10,489 bases of DNA. Origin: CAYWNA01 sp964459305 (GTDB taxonomy: Bacteria; Planctomycetota; Planctomycetia; Pirellulales; Pirellulaceae). The notes beneath the pieces are model-generated. The model did no database searches. It was not told the DNA's origin and saw only the letters and a program-made list of their open reading frames with translations. Positions 1 to 7,151 of this stretch are shown here, piece after piece (the first letter of the stretch is position 1; every line of letters starts with the position of its first letter). A program made the position numbers and the translations under genes. The DNA lies in NCBI GenBank assembly GCA_964459305.1, contig CAYWNA010000370.1, forward strand, positions 1 to 10,489, written 5' to 3'.

Positions 1-1557
1 TATCTGATGGACCTTGATGGCGGCGTCACCGCCTCCTTGATTGCGTATCCCGATGTGCGCATCGACGGCGGTTACTTCTTGCTTCTGGCCGGTCTTCCGG
101 CGGACGCCACGGTCATGGACGCAGACGGTGCGCCGTCGGTCAGACGCGAAGTGACCCTCGTCATCGACCGTAGCGGATCGATGGCCGGCGAGAAACTCGA
201 TCAGGCCAAGGAAGCCGCGGTCCAGGTGATCGATGGGCTGTACGACGGCGAAGCCTTTAATGTGATCGACTACTCCGATTCGATCGCCAGCTTCGCCCCG
301 GCGCCGGTCGTCAAGAACAAGACAAACGCCAAGGAAGCACGCCATTATGTGCGCAGGCTGACCGCCTCCGGCGGTACCAACATCCACGATACCCTGATGG
401 AAGCCCTGCGGCCCAAGCCGATCAAGGGAACACTGCCGATTGTCCTGTTCCTGACCGACGGGCTGCCGACCATCGGTGTACGAAGCGAGGTTGCCATTCG
501 CGAAGCGGTCGAGAAGGCGAACAAGCACAAGCGGCGGGTATTCACCTTTGGCGTTGGCTACGACGTGAATGCGCCGTTGTTGAACTACCTGGCCCGCAAC
601 AGCCGTGCCGTGAGCACGTACGTGCTGCCCGGCGAGGAGATCGAGTCCAAAGTGTCGCAGGTCTACCGGCGGCTGTTCGGGCCGGTGTTATCCAGTCCGG
701 AACTGCACGTGATCGGCGCCGGCGGCGAGGTGACCACGCGACGTGTCGCCGAGTTGATGCCGTCGCAACTGCCTGATCTGTTCGAAGGCGACCAACTCGT
801 ACTGCTCGGCAAGTACACCGCCGACGCGCCGCTACGTTTCCGGCTCGAAGGCGATTTCCACGGGAAGCGAAGGACGTTTCAGTTCAAGTTCATGCTAGAC
901 AAGGCGACGACCAAGAACAGCTTTGTGCCTCGTTTGTGGGCCAGCCGAAAGATCGGAATGTTGATCGACGAGATCCGCCAGGCGGGCGCCGAATCTGGCA
1001 GCGTAGTATCTGTGATCGCAGCCAACGCAAGGAACGATCCTCGGCTGAAGGAGTTGGTCGACGAAATCGTGCGGCTGTCGGTCGAGTTCGGCATACTGAC
1101 CGAATACACGGCCTTCCTGGCCCAAGAAGGCACGGACCTCGACGAGCGGAATGCAATCCTGCGGGACGCGAACCGCAATCTGGTCGAGCGAGCACAGAAT
1201 GTCCGTCAAGGCAAGGCGGCCGTCAATCAGGCGTTCAACGACAATTTCCAGCAAGCTCAATTTCGAGAAAACCGGCGCAACTACTTCTTCGACCAGAACA
1301 TGAACCGCGTCCAAGTCACGCGCGTGCAACAGATCAACGATCGCGCGTTCTTCCAGCGCGCGGGGCGCTGGATTGACGGCCAAGCCATCAACAGTACTGC
1401 AGGCACACAGCCGGATCGGACCGTCGTGGTCGGCACCCCCGAATTCTCGCAGCTACTTCGCCAACTGGTTGCTGAGAACCGCCAAGGTGCGCTGGCAATG
1501 TCGGGCGAAGTGCTGTTGCGCGTAGACGACAGGAATATCTTGGTAAAGGGTGAGTGA
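1..1557 (+). CDS. VIT-vWA domain protein, 5' partial
   Basis: The reading frame is open to the left edge, so the first ATG (position 7) is probably internal and the N-terminal VIT domain and signal peptide lie outside the window. Counting from that ATG, a von Willebrand factor A domain spans about residues 48-225. Its metal-ion-dependent adhesion site looks complete: DRSGS at 54-58, Thr124 in SGGTN, and Asp151 in LTDGLPT. Next comes the segment that normally follows vWA in VIT proteins, including the conserved FGILTEYTAFLA (361-372). A C-terminal extension (about 386-516) is shared with the next gene, of which this is clearly a paralogue. VIT-vWA proteins are known from inter-alpha-trypsin inhibitor heavy chains and many secreted bacterial proteins; they bind ligands through the metal site and are not known as enzymes. 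Export is inferred from the paralogue's signal peptide. It is probably the first visible gene of a three-gene unit. The domain call is firm; the biological role is unknown. Confidence 0.9.
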   Translation, partial: YLMDLDGGVTASLIAYPDVRIDGGYFLLLAGLPADATVMDADGAPSVRREVTLVIDRSGSMAGEKLDQAKEAAVQVIDGLYDGEAFNVIDYSDSIASFAPAPVVKNKTNAKEARHYVRRLTASGGTNIHDTLMEALRPKPIKGTLPIVLFLTDGLPTIGVRSEVAIREAVEKANKHKRRVFTFGVGYDVNAPLLNYLARNSRAVSTYVLPGEEIESKVSQVYRRLFGPVLSSPELHVIGAGGEVTTRRVAELMPSQLPDLFEGDQLVLLGKYTADAPLRFRLEGDFHGKRRTFQFKFMLDKATTKNSFVPRLWASRKIGMLIDEIRQAGAESGSVVSVIAANARNDPRLKELVDEIVRLSVEFGILTEYTAFLAQEGTDLDERNAILRDANRNLVERAQNVRQGKAAVNQAFNDNFQQAQFRENRRNYFFDQNMNRVQVTRVQQINDRAFFQRAGRWIDGQAINSTAGTQPDRTVVVGTPEFSQLLRQLVAENRQGALAMSGEVLLRVDDRNILVKGE

Positions 1558-1574
1558 ATCTGACCGTTGCATAG

Positions 1575-1640
1575 ATGATTTTGCCCGAGAATCATTTTGC
1601 CCGAGAATGATCAGGCAAAGTCATTGATGGGTAAAATTAT
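1575..1640. repeat. AT-rich short repeat with imperfect hairpin
   Basis: A 15-base direct repeat, ATTTTGCCCGAGAAT, occurs at 1578-1592 and again at 1594-1608, a period of 16. The following bases (1613-1638) resemble degenerate copies on the opposite strand (GGCAAAGTCATT, GGGTAAAATTATT). Bases 1577-1602 pair with 1613-1638 at 18 of 26 Watson-Crick positions plus a few G-T wobbles around a 10-base loop, and the pairing extends a few bases outward. The element sits between two paralogous genes and is far more AT-rich than its surroundings. From memory, short intergenic repeats built on a GGCAAAATGATT-like core are common in planctomycete genomes. It may act as an mRNA processing or attenuation structure, or simply be a repetitive intergenic element. 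It has no T-run of a classical terminator. Confidence 0.6.
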
Positions 1641-1672
1641 TCTGATCTGCAAACCAGTTAGGAGACATAGAA

Positions 1673-4153
1673 ATGAAGAGCAAAATGAGATTGTGGCTCA
1701 CGATGGCCTGTGGAGCGTTAACAACCGCAGTTGTCCTTCTCGTCATCCCCTCGCTCGCGTATGCCGGACCGGTCTTTCTGCCCGGCAAATTGACAGGCGA
1801 TACGTTTGTTTCTGATCCGTCGGCCGAACCGGTCTCGTACACGATCCGTTACAGCGCGATTCTGGCGAAGGTGGACAACTGTGTGGCCGATATCAAGATC
1901 CAGGAGACGATCGTTGGACCTGAGCAGGCTGTGGACACCGTGTGTCTGATCCCGTTGCCTGAGGGTACGAAGCCGGAGACCGCCGTGGTCGCAAGCGGCA
2001 CATCGGGAGGCACTCCGGAACCGCTGGCCGGAGCACGCTTCCTTTCGGCAGACGAGGCGCAGCGGGTCTACGAGTCGATTGCCCAGGGATTGAAACGCGT
2101 GGAGATCCTCGCGCTGACCGGTCGACCGGTGTTGCTCGTTCCCCAGTGTCGCCTTGGCGGAAAGGTGGAAATCACCGTTCAGTTCAAACAGACCGTCGAA
2201 GACATCGACGGCGTACGGTCTCTCCGATGTCCGTCCCCGGCGGTGCATTGGGCCGACGGGCCGGTGGCTCGGCTTTCCGCCACGGTCACTGTCCACGGCC
2301 GGCAGCCGTTGAGGGCCATGTTCAGCCCAACGCATGACGCTACGGTCCAACGCGATGGGCTTTGCAAGGCAACCGCCCGCGTGAAGGCGGACAATTGGTC
2401 GGGCGAGGAGGACCTGCGGTTGTGCTGGGTGGCTGATCAAGGCGACCTGGGGCTGCGCGTGCTGGCCTATCGTGATGCGGAAGACAACGAAGGCTATTTC
2501 ATGCTGTTGGGCAACCCTACGGGCAGTGCAAGCGGTGGAAGAGCGATTGCCAAGGACGTAGTGTTCGTGCTGGACACCAGCGGCTCGATGCGTGGCGAGA
2601 AGATCGAACAGGCCCGGGCAGCCATCGAATACTGCCTCGAACGGCTTAACGCGGGCGACCGTTTCAACATCGTGACCTTTGGTACCGACGTACGCAGCTT
2701 TCGCGACACGGTGGTGGCCCAGTCCGAGGCGGAACTGTCATCCGCTCAGGACTTCATCGAAGAAGTTGTGGCCCAGGGACGTACCAATATCAGCGGTGCG
2801 CTGGAAAAGGCGGTGTCGGGTAAGCCGACTCAGGGTCGACCACACATCACAATCTTCCTGACCGACGGCACGCCCACGGTCGGCGAACTGGTACCGGAGA
2901 AAATCGTCGAGTCGGTCACGGCGGCGGAACTTTGCGCGACGCGGATCTTTGTGATGGGCGTCGGTCACGACGTCAATACGCATTTGCTCGACAAACTGGC
3001 CGAGGCGACCGAGGGCAGCAGCGAGTACGTTACGGCCGACGACGAGATCGACGCCAAGATCGCCACGCTGTACGACCGGCTTTCGCATCCCGTACTCACG
3101 AACGTGGTAGTTGATTGCGGTCAACTAAGAGCGCACTCGGTCTACCCAAAAAAGCTGCCGGCTCTGTTCAAGGGTAGCGAATTCATGCTCTTCGGCCGCT
3201 ACCGCGAAGGTGGAACGCACACTTTCACAGTCTCCGGATCGCTGTCAGGGCAGCCGACGCGTTACGAGTGTCAGGCCGATTTGCCATCCGAGCCGTCTTC
3301 GGATGCCACTGCGTTTGTCGCACCGTTGTGGGCGGCGCGAAAGATCGGCTATCTGCTACAGGAAATCCGGCTGCACGGAGAAAACGACGAGTTGATCGCT
3401 GAGGTCGTTCGTTTGAGCAAGAAGTTCGGTGTCGTCACCGAGTACACCGAGTTCCTTGCCTCGGCTGCCGGAGACGTCAGCACCGAAGTTGCCGTCAATG
3501 AAGCACGACGACGGATGAACATGGCCAACGCTGTGCAGGCCGGCCAATGGGCCTTCAATCAGGCTCGTAACGACCTCAAACTCCAAAAGCAGGTCGTGGC
3601 CACGAAGGAGGCGAATTTTTATTTGGATCGTCGAGGTCGCAGAGTCGCCACCGAGAACATTCAACAGTTCGGCGACAACGTGTTCTATCTCCGCGATGGA
3701 CAGTGGGCCGATGCCCAGGATCAAGGCGATCGGAAAGCTCGCGTCGTGAAGCTATTTAGCAAGGAATACAACGATCTCGTGCGCAACGATCGTCGTTTTG
3801 CCCAGGCTCAGCGTTTGGGCTGGGCCATGTCCATCAACGTTGGCGACGAGCGAATTGTCGTCGAGAACGACGGATCGACACAAAGCGAAGAGCTCCTCGA
3901 ACGTGTCCGGCAGCAACAAGCCCCCGCGCAACATCAGCAGCAATGGCAGAACATCCAGTTCAACAATCAGTTGCTTCAGAACCAAATGCCCGTGAAGCAA
4001 CAGCAGCTGCAGCAGCTAATCCCGGTGGATCAACAGCGAAACCTTCGAGTCAATCAGCGACTGAATCTCGACGTGCAGCAGCAACCACAAGTGAACGAGC
4101 ACAACCGCAGGGTGCCGCAGCAACAGCAACCGGCTCCTAATAATAATCGGTGA
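1673..4153 (+). CDS. Secreted VIT-vWA protein with Q/N-rich C-terminal tail
   Basis: The 826-residue product starts at an ATG with AGGAG (1660-1664) 8 bases upstream. A signal peptide is clear: basic MKSKMR, a hydrophobic core, and a likely signal peptidase I site after AYA (29-31). Domains in order: a VIT domain (about 50-180, with the typical FLSADEAQRVYE segment at 123-134); a vWA domain (about 294-475) with MIDAS residues DTSGS 301-305, Thr371 and Asp398; the post-vWA region ending in FGVVTEYTEFLA (585-596); a C-terminal extension (about 609-735) alignable with the preceding gene; and a low-complexity Gln/Asn-rich tail (about 747-826). The product is predicted to be exported and to bind ligands or assemble through its metal site; the partner is unknown. 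It lies 115 bp after its paralogue and 72 bp before the toroid gene, all on one strand, so co-transcription is likely. The tail is the unusual part and is absent from the upstream paralogue, which stops right after the shared extension. Confidence 0.93.
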   Translation: MKSKMRLWLTMACGALTTAVVLLVIPSLAYAGPVFLPGKLTGDTFVSDPSAEPVSYTIRYSAILAKVDNCVADIKIQETIVGPEQAVDTVCLIPLPEGTKPETAVVASGTSGGTPEPLAGARFLSADEAQRVYESIAQGLKRVEILALTGRPVLLVPQCRLGGKVEITVQFKQTVEDIDGVRSLRCPSPAVHWADGPVARLSATVTVHGRQPLRAMFSPTHDATVQRDGLCKATARVKADNWSGEEDLRLCWVADQGDLGLRVLAYRDAEDNEGYFMLLGNPTGSASGGRAIAKDVVFVLDTSGSMRGEKIEQARAAIEYCLERLNAGDRFNIVTFGTDVRSFRDTVVAQSEAELSSAQDFIEEVVAQGRTNISGALEKAVSGKPTQGRPHITIFLTDGTPTVGELVPEKIVESVTAAELCATRIFVMGVGHDVNTHLLDKLAEATEGSSEYVTADDEIDAKIATLYDRLSHPVLTNVVVDCGQLRAHSVYPKKLPALFKGSEFMLFGRYREGGTHTFTVSGSLSGQPTRYECQADLPSEPSSDATAFVAPLWAARKIGYLLQEIRLHGENDELIAEVVRLSKKFGVVTEYTEFLASAAGDVSTEVAVNEARRRMNMANAVQAGQWAFNQARNDLKLQKQVVATKEANFYLDRRGRRVATENIQQFGDNVFYLRDGQWADAQDQGDRKARVVKLFSKEYNDLVRNDRRFAQAQRLGWAMSINVGDERIVVENDGSTQSEELLERVRQQQAPAQHQQQWQNIQFNNQLLQNQMPVKQQQLQQLIPVDQQRNLRVNQRLNLDVQQQPQVNEHNRRVPQQQQPAPNNNR
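3911..4150 (+). repeat. Gln/Asn-rich low-complexity coding segment
   Basis: This stretch encodes about the last 80 residues of the second VIT-vWA protein. It is dominated by Gln and Asn, with runs such as QQQ, QQQLQQL and QQQQ, and ends in PNNNR. The DNA is correspondingly rich in CAG, CAA and AAC codons. Such tails are usually disordered and can mediate self-association; no specific function can be read from the sequence. Confidence 0.75.
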
Positions 4154-4225
4154 ACAACGTGCGGTATTAGAGGGCCCAGTCCCGCAACGCCGGCAAGCAA
4201 ACGAATCAAACCAGGAGATGTACTA

Positions 4226-6529
4226 ATGCCGCGCCTAACAGCCTTGCTCTTGATACTGTTTCTCTCGTCCGGTTCTGCCCTTGGCCAACTGTTGCCGCGG
4301 CTTGGCGACGCGAGCGTCCGGCCGGTCCACGAGCCGTTTGTCGAGCCGATTGCGGCTGGGAAGGTTCGGACCGCGATTGACGACGCGGTCATGTTTCTGC
4401 GTAGCCAGCAGCGGGCCGACGGCTCCATCACGACAGGCAGCCATCCCGAAGGCGGCACCGCGTTGGCCGCGCTGGCGATGCTGGCGTCGGGCGCTCACCC
4501 CGCCACGGACGATCAGCTCAAGCGAGCGCTCGACTGGCTTGCCAAGTGCGAGCCGGATAATGCGTACGTGCGCGGAATTCGTGCCAACGTGTGGGAGTAT
4601 GCTCTGCGCAGAGTTCCTTATGACGAACGGATCCGCGAGTTGCTCAAAACCGATTTCGAGTGGCTGTTGCAGGCGTTGGGCGAAAAAGAAGCCTGGCGAT
4701 ACAACATGGCCTCGCGCAACAACCCACGGGATTGGGACAATTCCTGCACTCAGTATGGCGTGCTGGGAATCTGGGCGGCAGCTCGGGCGGGCTTTGATCC
4801 CGGCGAGAAGTTCTGGCCAACCATGTCGAAGCACTTCCGTTCCTGCCAGAACGAGGACGGTGGATGGGGATACGTGCGGAGTTCTTCGACGCCGAACATG
4901 GCGACCGCCGGATTGGCCAGCATGTTCCTTGTCTTCGACATGTATCACGGCCGCAGCGCATACACTCGCGATAACCCGCGGACGTTTACCGAGGGCGAGG
5001 CCGCTGAGGTGCTCGCTTCGATCGGGCGCGGCATGTCATGGTTGGGCCAGTCGACGGGCGACAAGAACTCGGCCTACTATCTCTACGGAATCGAGCGGAC
5101 GGGAGTGGCCAGCGGGCGCAAGTACATCGGCGGTGAGGATTGGTTTGCCGGCGGCGCGCTCACGGTGCTGAAGAGTCAACAGGCCAACGGTCTTTTTCCG
5201 CTGGGCCACTGGGGCGATGCGGTGGTGCGTACCTCGTTCTGTACGCTGTTCCTGGTCTACGGGGGCGCACCAGTAGCGCTGGAGAAACTTGAGTACGGCG
5301 GCGGACAGAACTGGAATCTGAACCCGCGCGACTTGGCAAACTTGAGCAAGCATTTGTGGTCTGCGTACGAGCGGCCGATGAATTGGCAGACGGTTTCCCT
5401 GAAGGCCGAGGCCCGCGAATTCGAAGCGCCCATTCTATTCATCAGCGGGTCGAAAGCGGCGAAGTTCCGCGAGGAAGAAATGCTCAAACTCCGCGAATAT
5501 CTCCTCCGTGGCGGAACGATCTTGGCCGAGCCGAGCGATCATGCAGAAGAGTTCACTAGGTCCATGGAAAAACTGGTGCGTTTGATGTTCTCCGAACATG
5601 ACTATCCCGATTACGAACTGAAGCCTCTTTCGGCCGATCACGGAATCTACACCGTGATCAAGCAGCCATGGAAACGCATTCCGCGGCTGCGCGGCGTCTC
5701 GGACGGTTCGCGGACGTTCTTTCTGCTTTCGGACGAGTACCTGTCGCGCGACTGGCAGACCAACCGCGTCGCCAGTGACGCCTTCCGCCTAGCCATGAAC
5801 CTCCTGTTCTACGCGACCGATTTAGGGGCGCTCGAAGGCAAGTTTGCCGCAATGCTGCCAGATACGGCTGCTGCAAAGGAGCGGGAAGCGGTAATGCGAA
5901 TTGCTCGAGTCAAGCATGACGGCACCGATCGGTGTCCACACGACTGGGACGCCGCAGCATTGTGTTGGCGAAAATTCGCGCCGTACGTTAAACACGTCAC
6001 CGGCTGTGAACTTGCCGAGTCTTCGCCGGTCGGGCTGGACAAAGACTCGCTGGAAGGCACCCGGATGCTGCACGTGACAGGGCGAGAGAAGATGACGTTG
6101 ACGGAGGATGAGCGATCCGAACTGAAGCGGTTCGTCGCTTCGGGCGGAACCGTGCTGGTCGATGCCTATGCCGGCTCGCCAGCATTTGCCGCATCCGCCA
6201 AAGCGATTTTGGCCGAGATTTTCGGCTCGCTTGATAAGCTGCCCTCCGACCATGTGCTGGCCGAGGGCCGCTTCGAGGGCGGCGAGGATCTCTCGGACGG
6301 CATCCAATTCAAACTGCCCGCCCGCCGCCTGCTGCGCAGCCGCGACGAGCCAGCTCGCGGCCAGAAACTGCTGGTTGCGTGGGACAACAAGCGCCCTGCC
6401 GTCTTCTTCTCCGAATTCGATCTCTCGAGCGCCATGGCCAACATCGAGAACTACCGCTCACTGGGCTACAAGCCGAAGTCGGCCAGGAAGATCGTCGGCA
6501 ACATCGTTGCCTACGTGATGGCCGACTGA
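4226..6529 (+). CDS. Secreted prenyltransferase/squalene-cyclase-like toroid protein with two DUF4159-like domains
   Basis: The 767-residue product starts at an ATG with AGGAG (4213-4217) 8 bases upstream. A short signal peptide (residues 1-20) has a plausible cleavage site after ALG. Residues about 45-350 look like an alpha/alpha-toroid of the squalene-hopene cyclase/prenyltransferase superfamily, with QW-type motifs: QQRADGS (61-67), QNEDGGWGY (208-216) and QQANGLFPLG (318-327). I see no DxDD catalytic motif of hopene cyclases; the nearest is DWDNS at 169-173. The rest consists of two related halves of the DUF4159/GATase-like type, about 370-532 and 553-767. They align around ISGSKAAKF...LREYLLRGGTIL (406-433) and VTGREKMTL...LKRFVASGGTVL (617-644). 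Planctomycete proteins pairing a toroid with DUF4159 are familiar to me, but their function is unknown. The product probably acts in the periplasm or at the surface with the two VIT-vWA proteins. It converges on the DUF4276 gene, with 10 bp between stop codons. Confidence 0.88.
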   Translation: MPRLTALLLILFLSSGSALGQLLPRLGDASVRPVHEPFVEPIAAGKVRTAIDDAVMFLRSQQRADGSITTGSHPEGGTALAALAMLASGAHPATDDQLKRALDWLAKCEPDNAYVRGIRANVWEYALRRVPYDERIRELLKTDFEWLLQALGEKEAWRYNMASRNNPRDWDNSCTQYGVLGIWAAARAGFDPGEKFWPTMSKHFRSCQNEDGGWGYVRSSSTPNMATAGLASMFLVFDMYHGRSAYTRDNPRTFTEGEAAEVLASIGRGMSWLGQSTGDKNSAYYLYGIERTGVASGRKYIGGEDWFAGGALTVLKSQQANGLFPLGHWGDAVVRTSFCTLFLVYGGAPVALEKLEYGGGQNWNLNPRDLANLSKHLWSAYERPMNWQTVSLKAEAREFEAPILFISGSKAAKFREEEMLKLREYLLRGGTILAEPSDHAEEFTRSMEKLVRLMFSEHDYPDYELKPLSADHGIYTVIKQPWKRIPRLRGVSDGSRTFFLLSDEYLSRDWQTNRVASDAFRLAMNLLFYATDLGALEGKFAAMLPDTAAAKEREAVMRIARVKHDGTDRCPHDWDAAALCWRKFAPYVKHVTGCELAESSPVGLDKDSLEGTRMLHVTGREKMTLTEDERSELKRFVASGGTVLVDAYAGSPAFAASAKAILAEIFGSLDKLPSDHVLAEGRFEGGEDLSDGIQFKLPARRLLRSRDEPARGQKLLVAWDNKRPAVFFSEFDLSSAMANIENYRSLGYKPKSARKIVGNIVAYVMAD

Positions 6530-6539
6530 GCAGCCCGCC

Positions 6540-7151
6540 TCACAGGTGTCTTCCCAGGTCGCGGCAGAGCTTGTCGAACGATGGCGAGCGGTCACGACAC
6601 ATCCGCAGGTCAAACCTAGCCGTTAGCTTTGGCTGGTCGACTGTTTCGCTGTACTTGACGCCCTTGAACCGCTTCTGGATCCAACCCTTTCCCAGACGGT
6701 CAGCCTCAGGGTCCTCAGGCAATTCTCGATCCCGGTCCAAGTCGAGATATTCCACGAGGGATTCCGCCGCCGCAACAAACCACGTCTCGTATTCAACGTT
6801 CGCGGTCACACAGGAGATCGTCTTGTCCCCGCGGGCGTCTTGGGCAATCTGAAGCAGTTTCGGGCCGAGTATGCATGGAGCATCCTTGTCCGCGTCGATC
6901 AGGACGAGAATCAATGCGGGATCCGTCCAGTCGCTATAAGCGTTCAGTTTTGCGGCGGCCAGTCCGATCGCCTTAGCCAAAGCATCGTCTTTGTTCTTGG
7001 CCAGACGGTCTCGTGGCTGACGAATGGGAGGACGAAGGATGTCGATGTATTCGCCCTGAATCAGTTCGGTCCAGATCCGTTGAAGCAAGATCGGAACCGA
7101 TGCAACCTCACCATGCCCCTCGACGATTGCAGCCACTCTTAGACGGCTCAC
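6540..7151 (-). CDS. DUF4276 family protein, Toprim-like putative nuclease
   Basis: The 203-residue product starts at a GTG that overlaps the stop of the upstream ATPase gene (GTGA, 7148-7151). The longer open frame upstream is only a shadow of the ATPase gene. The N-terminus carries VEGHGE (10-15, Glu11 and Glu15). This is followed by a hydrophobic strand ending in DADKD (86-90), the glutamate-then-DxD layout of Toprim-fold nucleases. NVEYETWFVAA (118-128) matches the ExEAWxxA-type motif I associate with DUF4276 and its RloB-like relatives. There is no signal peptide or membrane segment, so the protein is cytoplasmic. With an OLD-like ATPase immediately upstream and translationally coupled, it is most likely the nuclease effector of a two-component conflict or defence system, comparable to PARIS (AriA/AriB) or a split OLD protein. 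Nuclease activity is inferred from motifs and family resemblance; the target (DNA, tRNA or other RNA) cannot be told. Confidence 0.84.
   Translation of the reverse strand: MSRLRVAAIVEGHGEVASVPILLQRIWTELIQGEYIDILRPPIRQPRDRLAKNKDDALAKAIGLAAAKLNAYSDWTDPALILVLIDADKDAPCILGPKLLQIAQDARGDKTISCVTANVEYETWFVAAAESLVEYLDLDRDRELPEDPEADRLGKGWIQKRFKGVKYSETVDQPKLTARFDLRMCRDRSPSFDKLCRDLGRHL

Noticed and set aside
936..1376. Plus- and minus-strand open frames inside the first vWA gene
   Set aside because: Arg-rich shadow translations with no motifs; the vWA frame covers the region with clear conservation to its paralogue.
4154..4225. Search for a terminator or promoter between the second VIT-vWA gene and the toroid gene
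   Set aside because: No convincing hairpin, T-run or promoter-like pair is visible; read-through as one transcript is the simpler reading.
4281..5171. Long plus-strand open frame inside the toroid gene
   Set aside because: It is an Arg/Ser/Pro-rich shadow frame typical of GC-rich DNA, fully overlapping a gene with signal peptide and recognisable domains.
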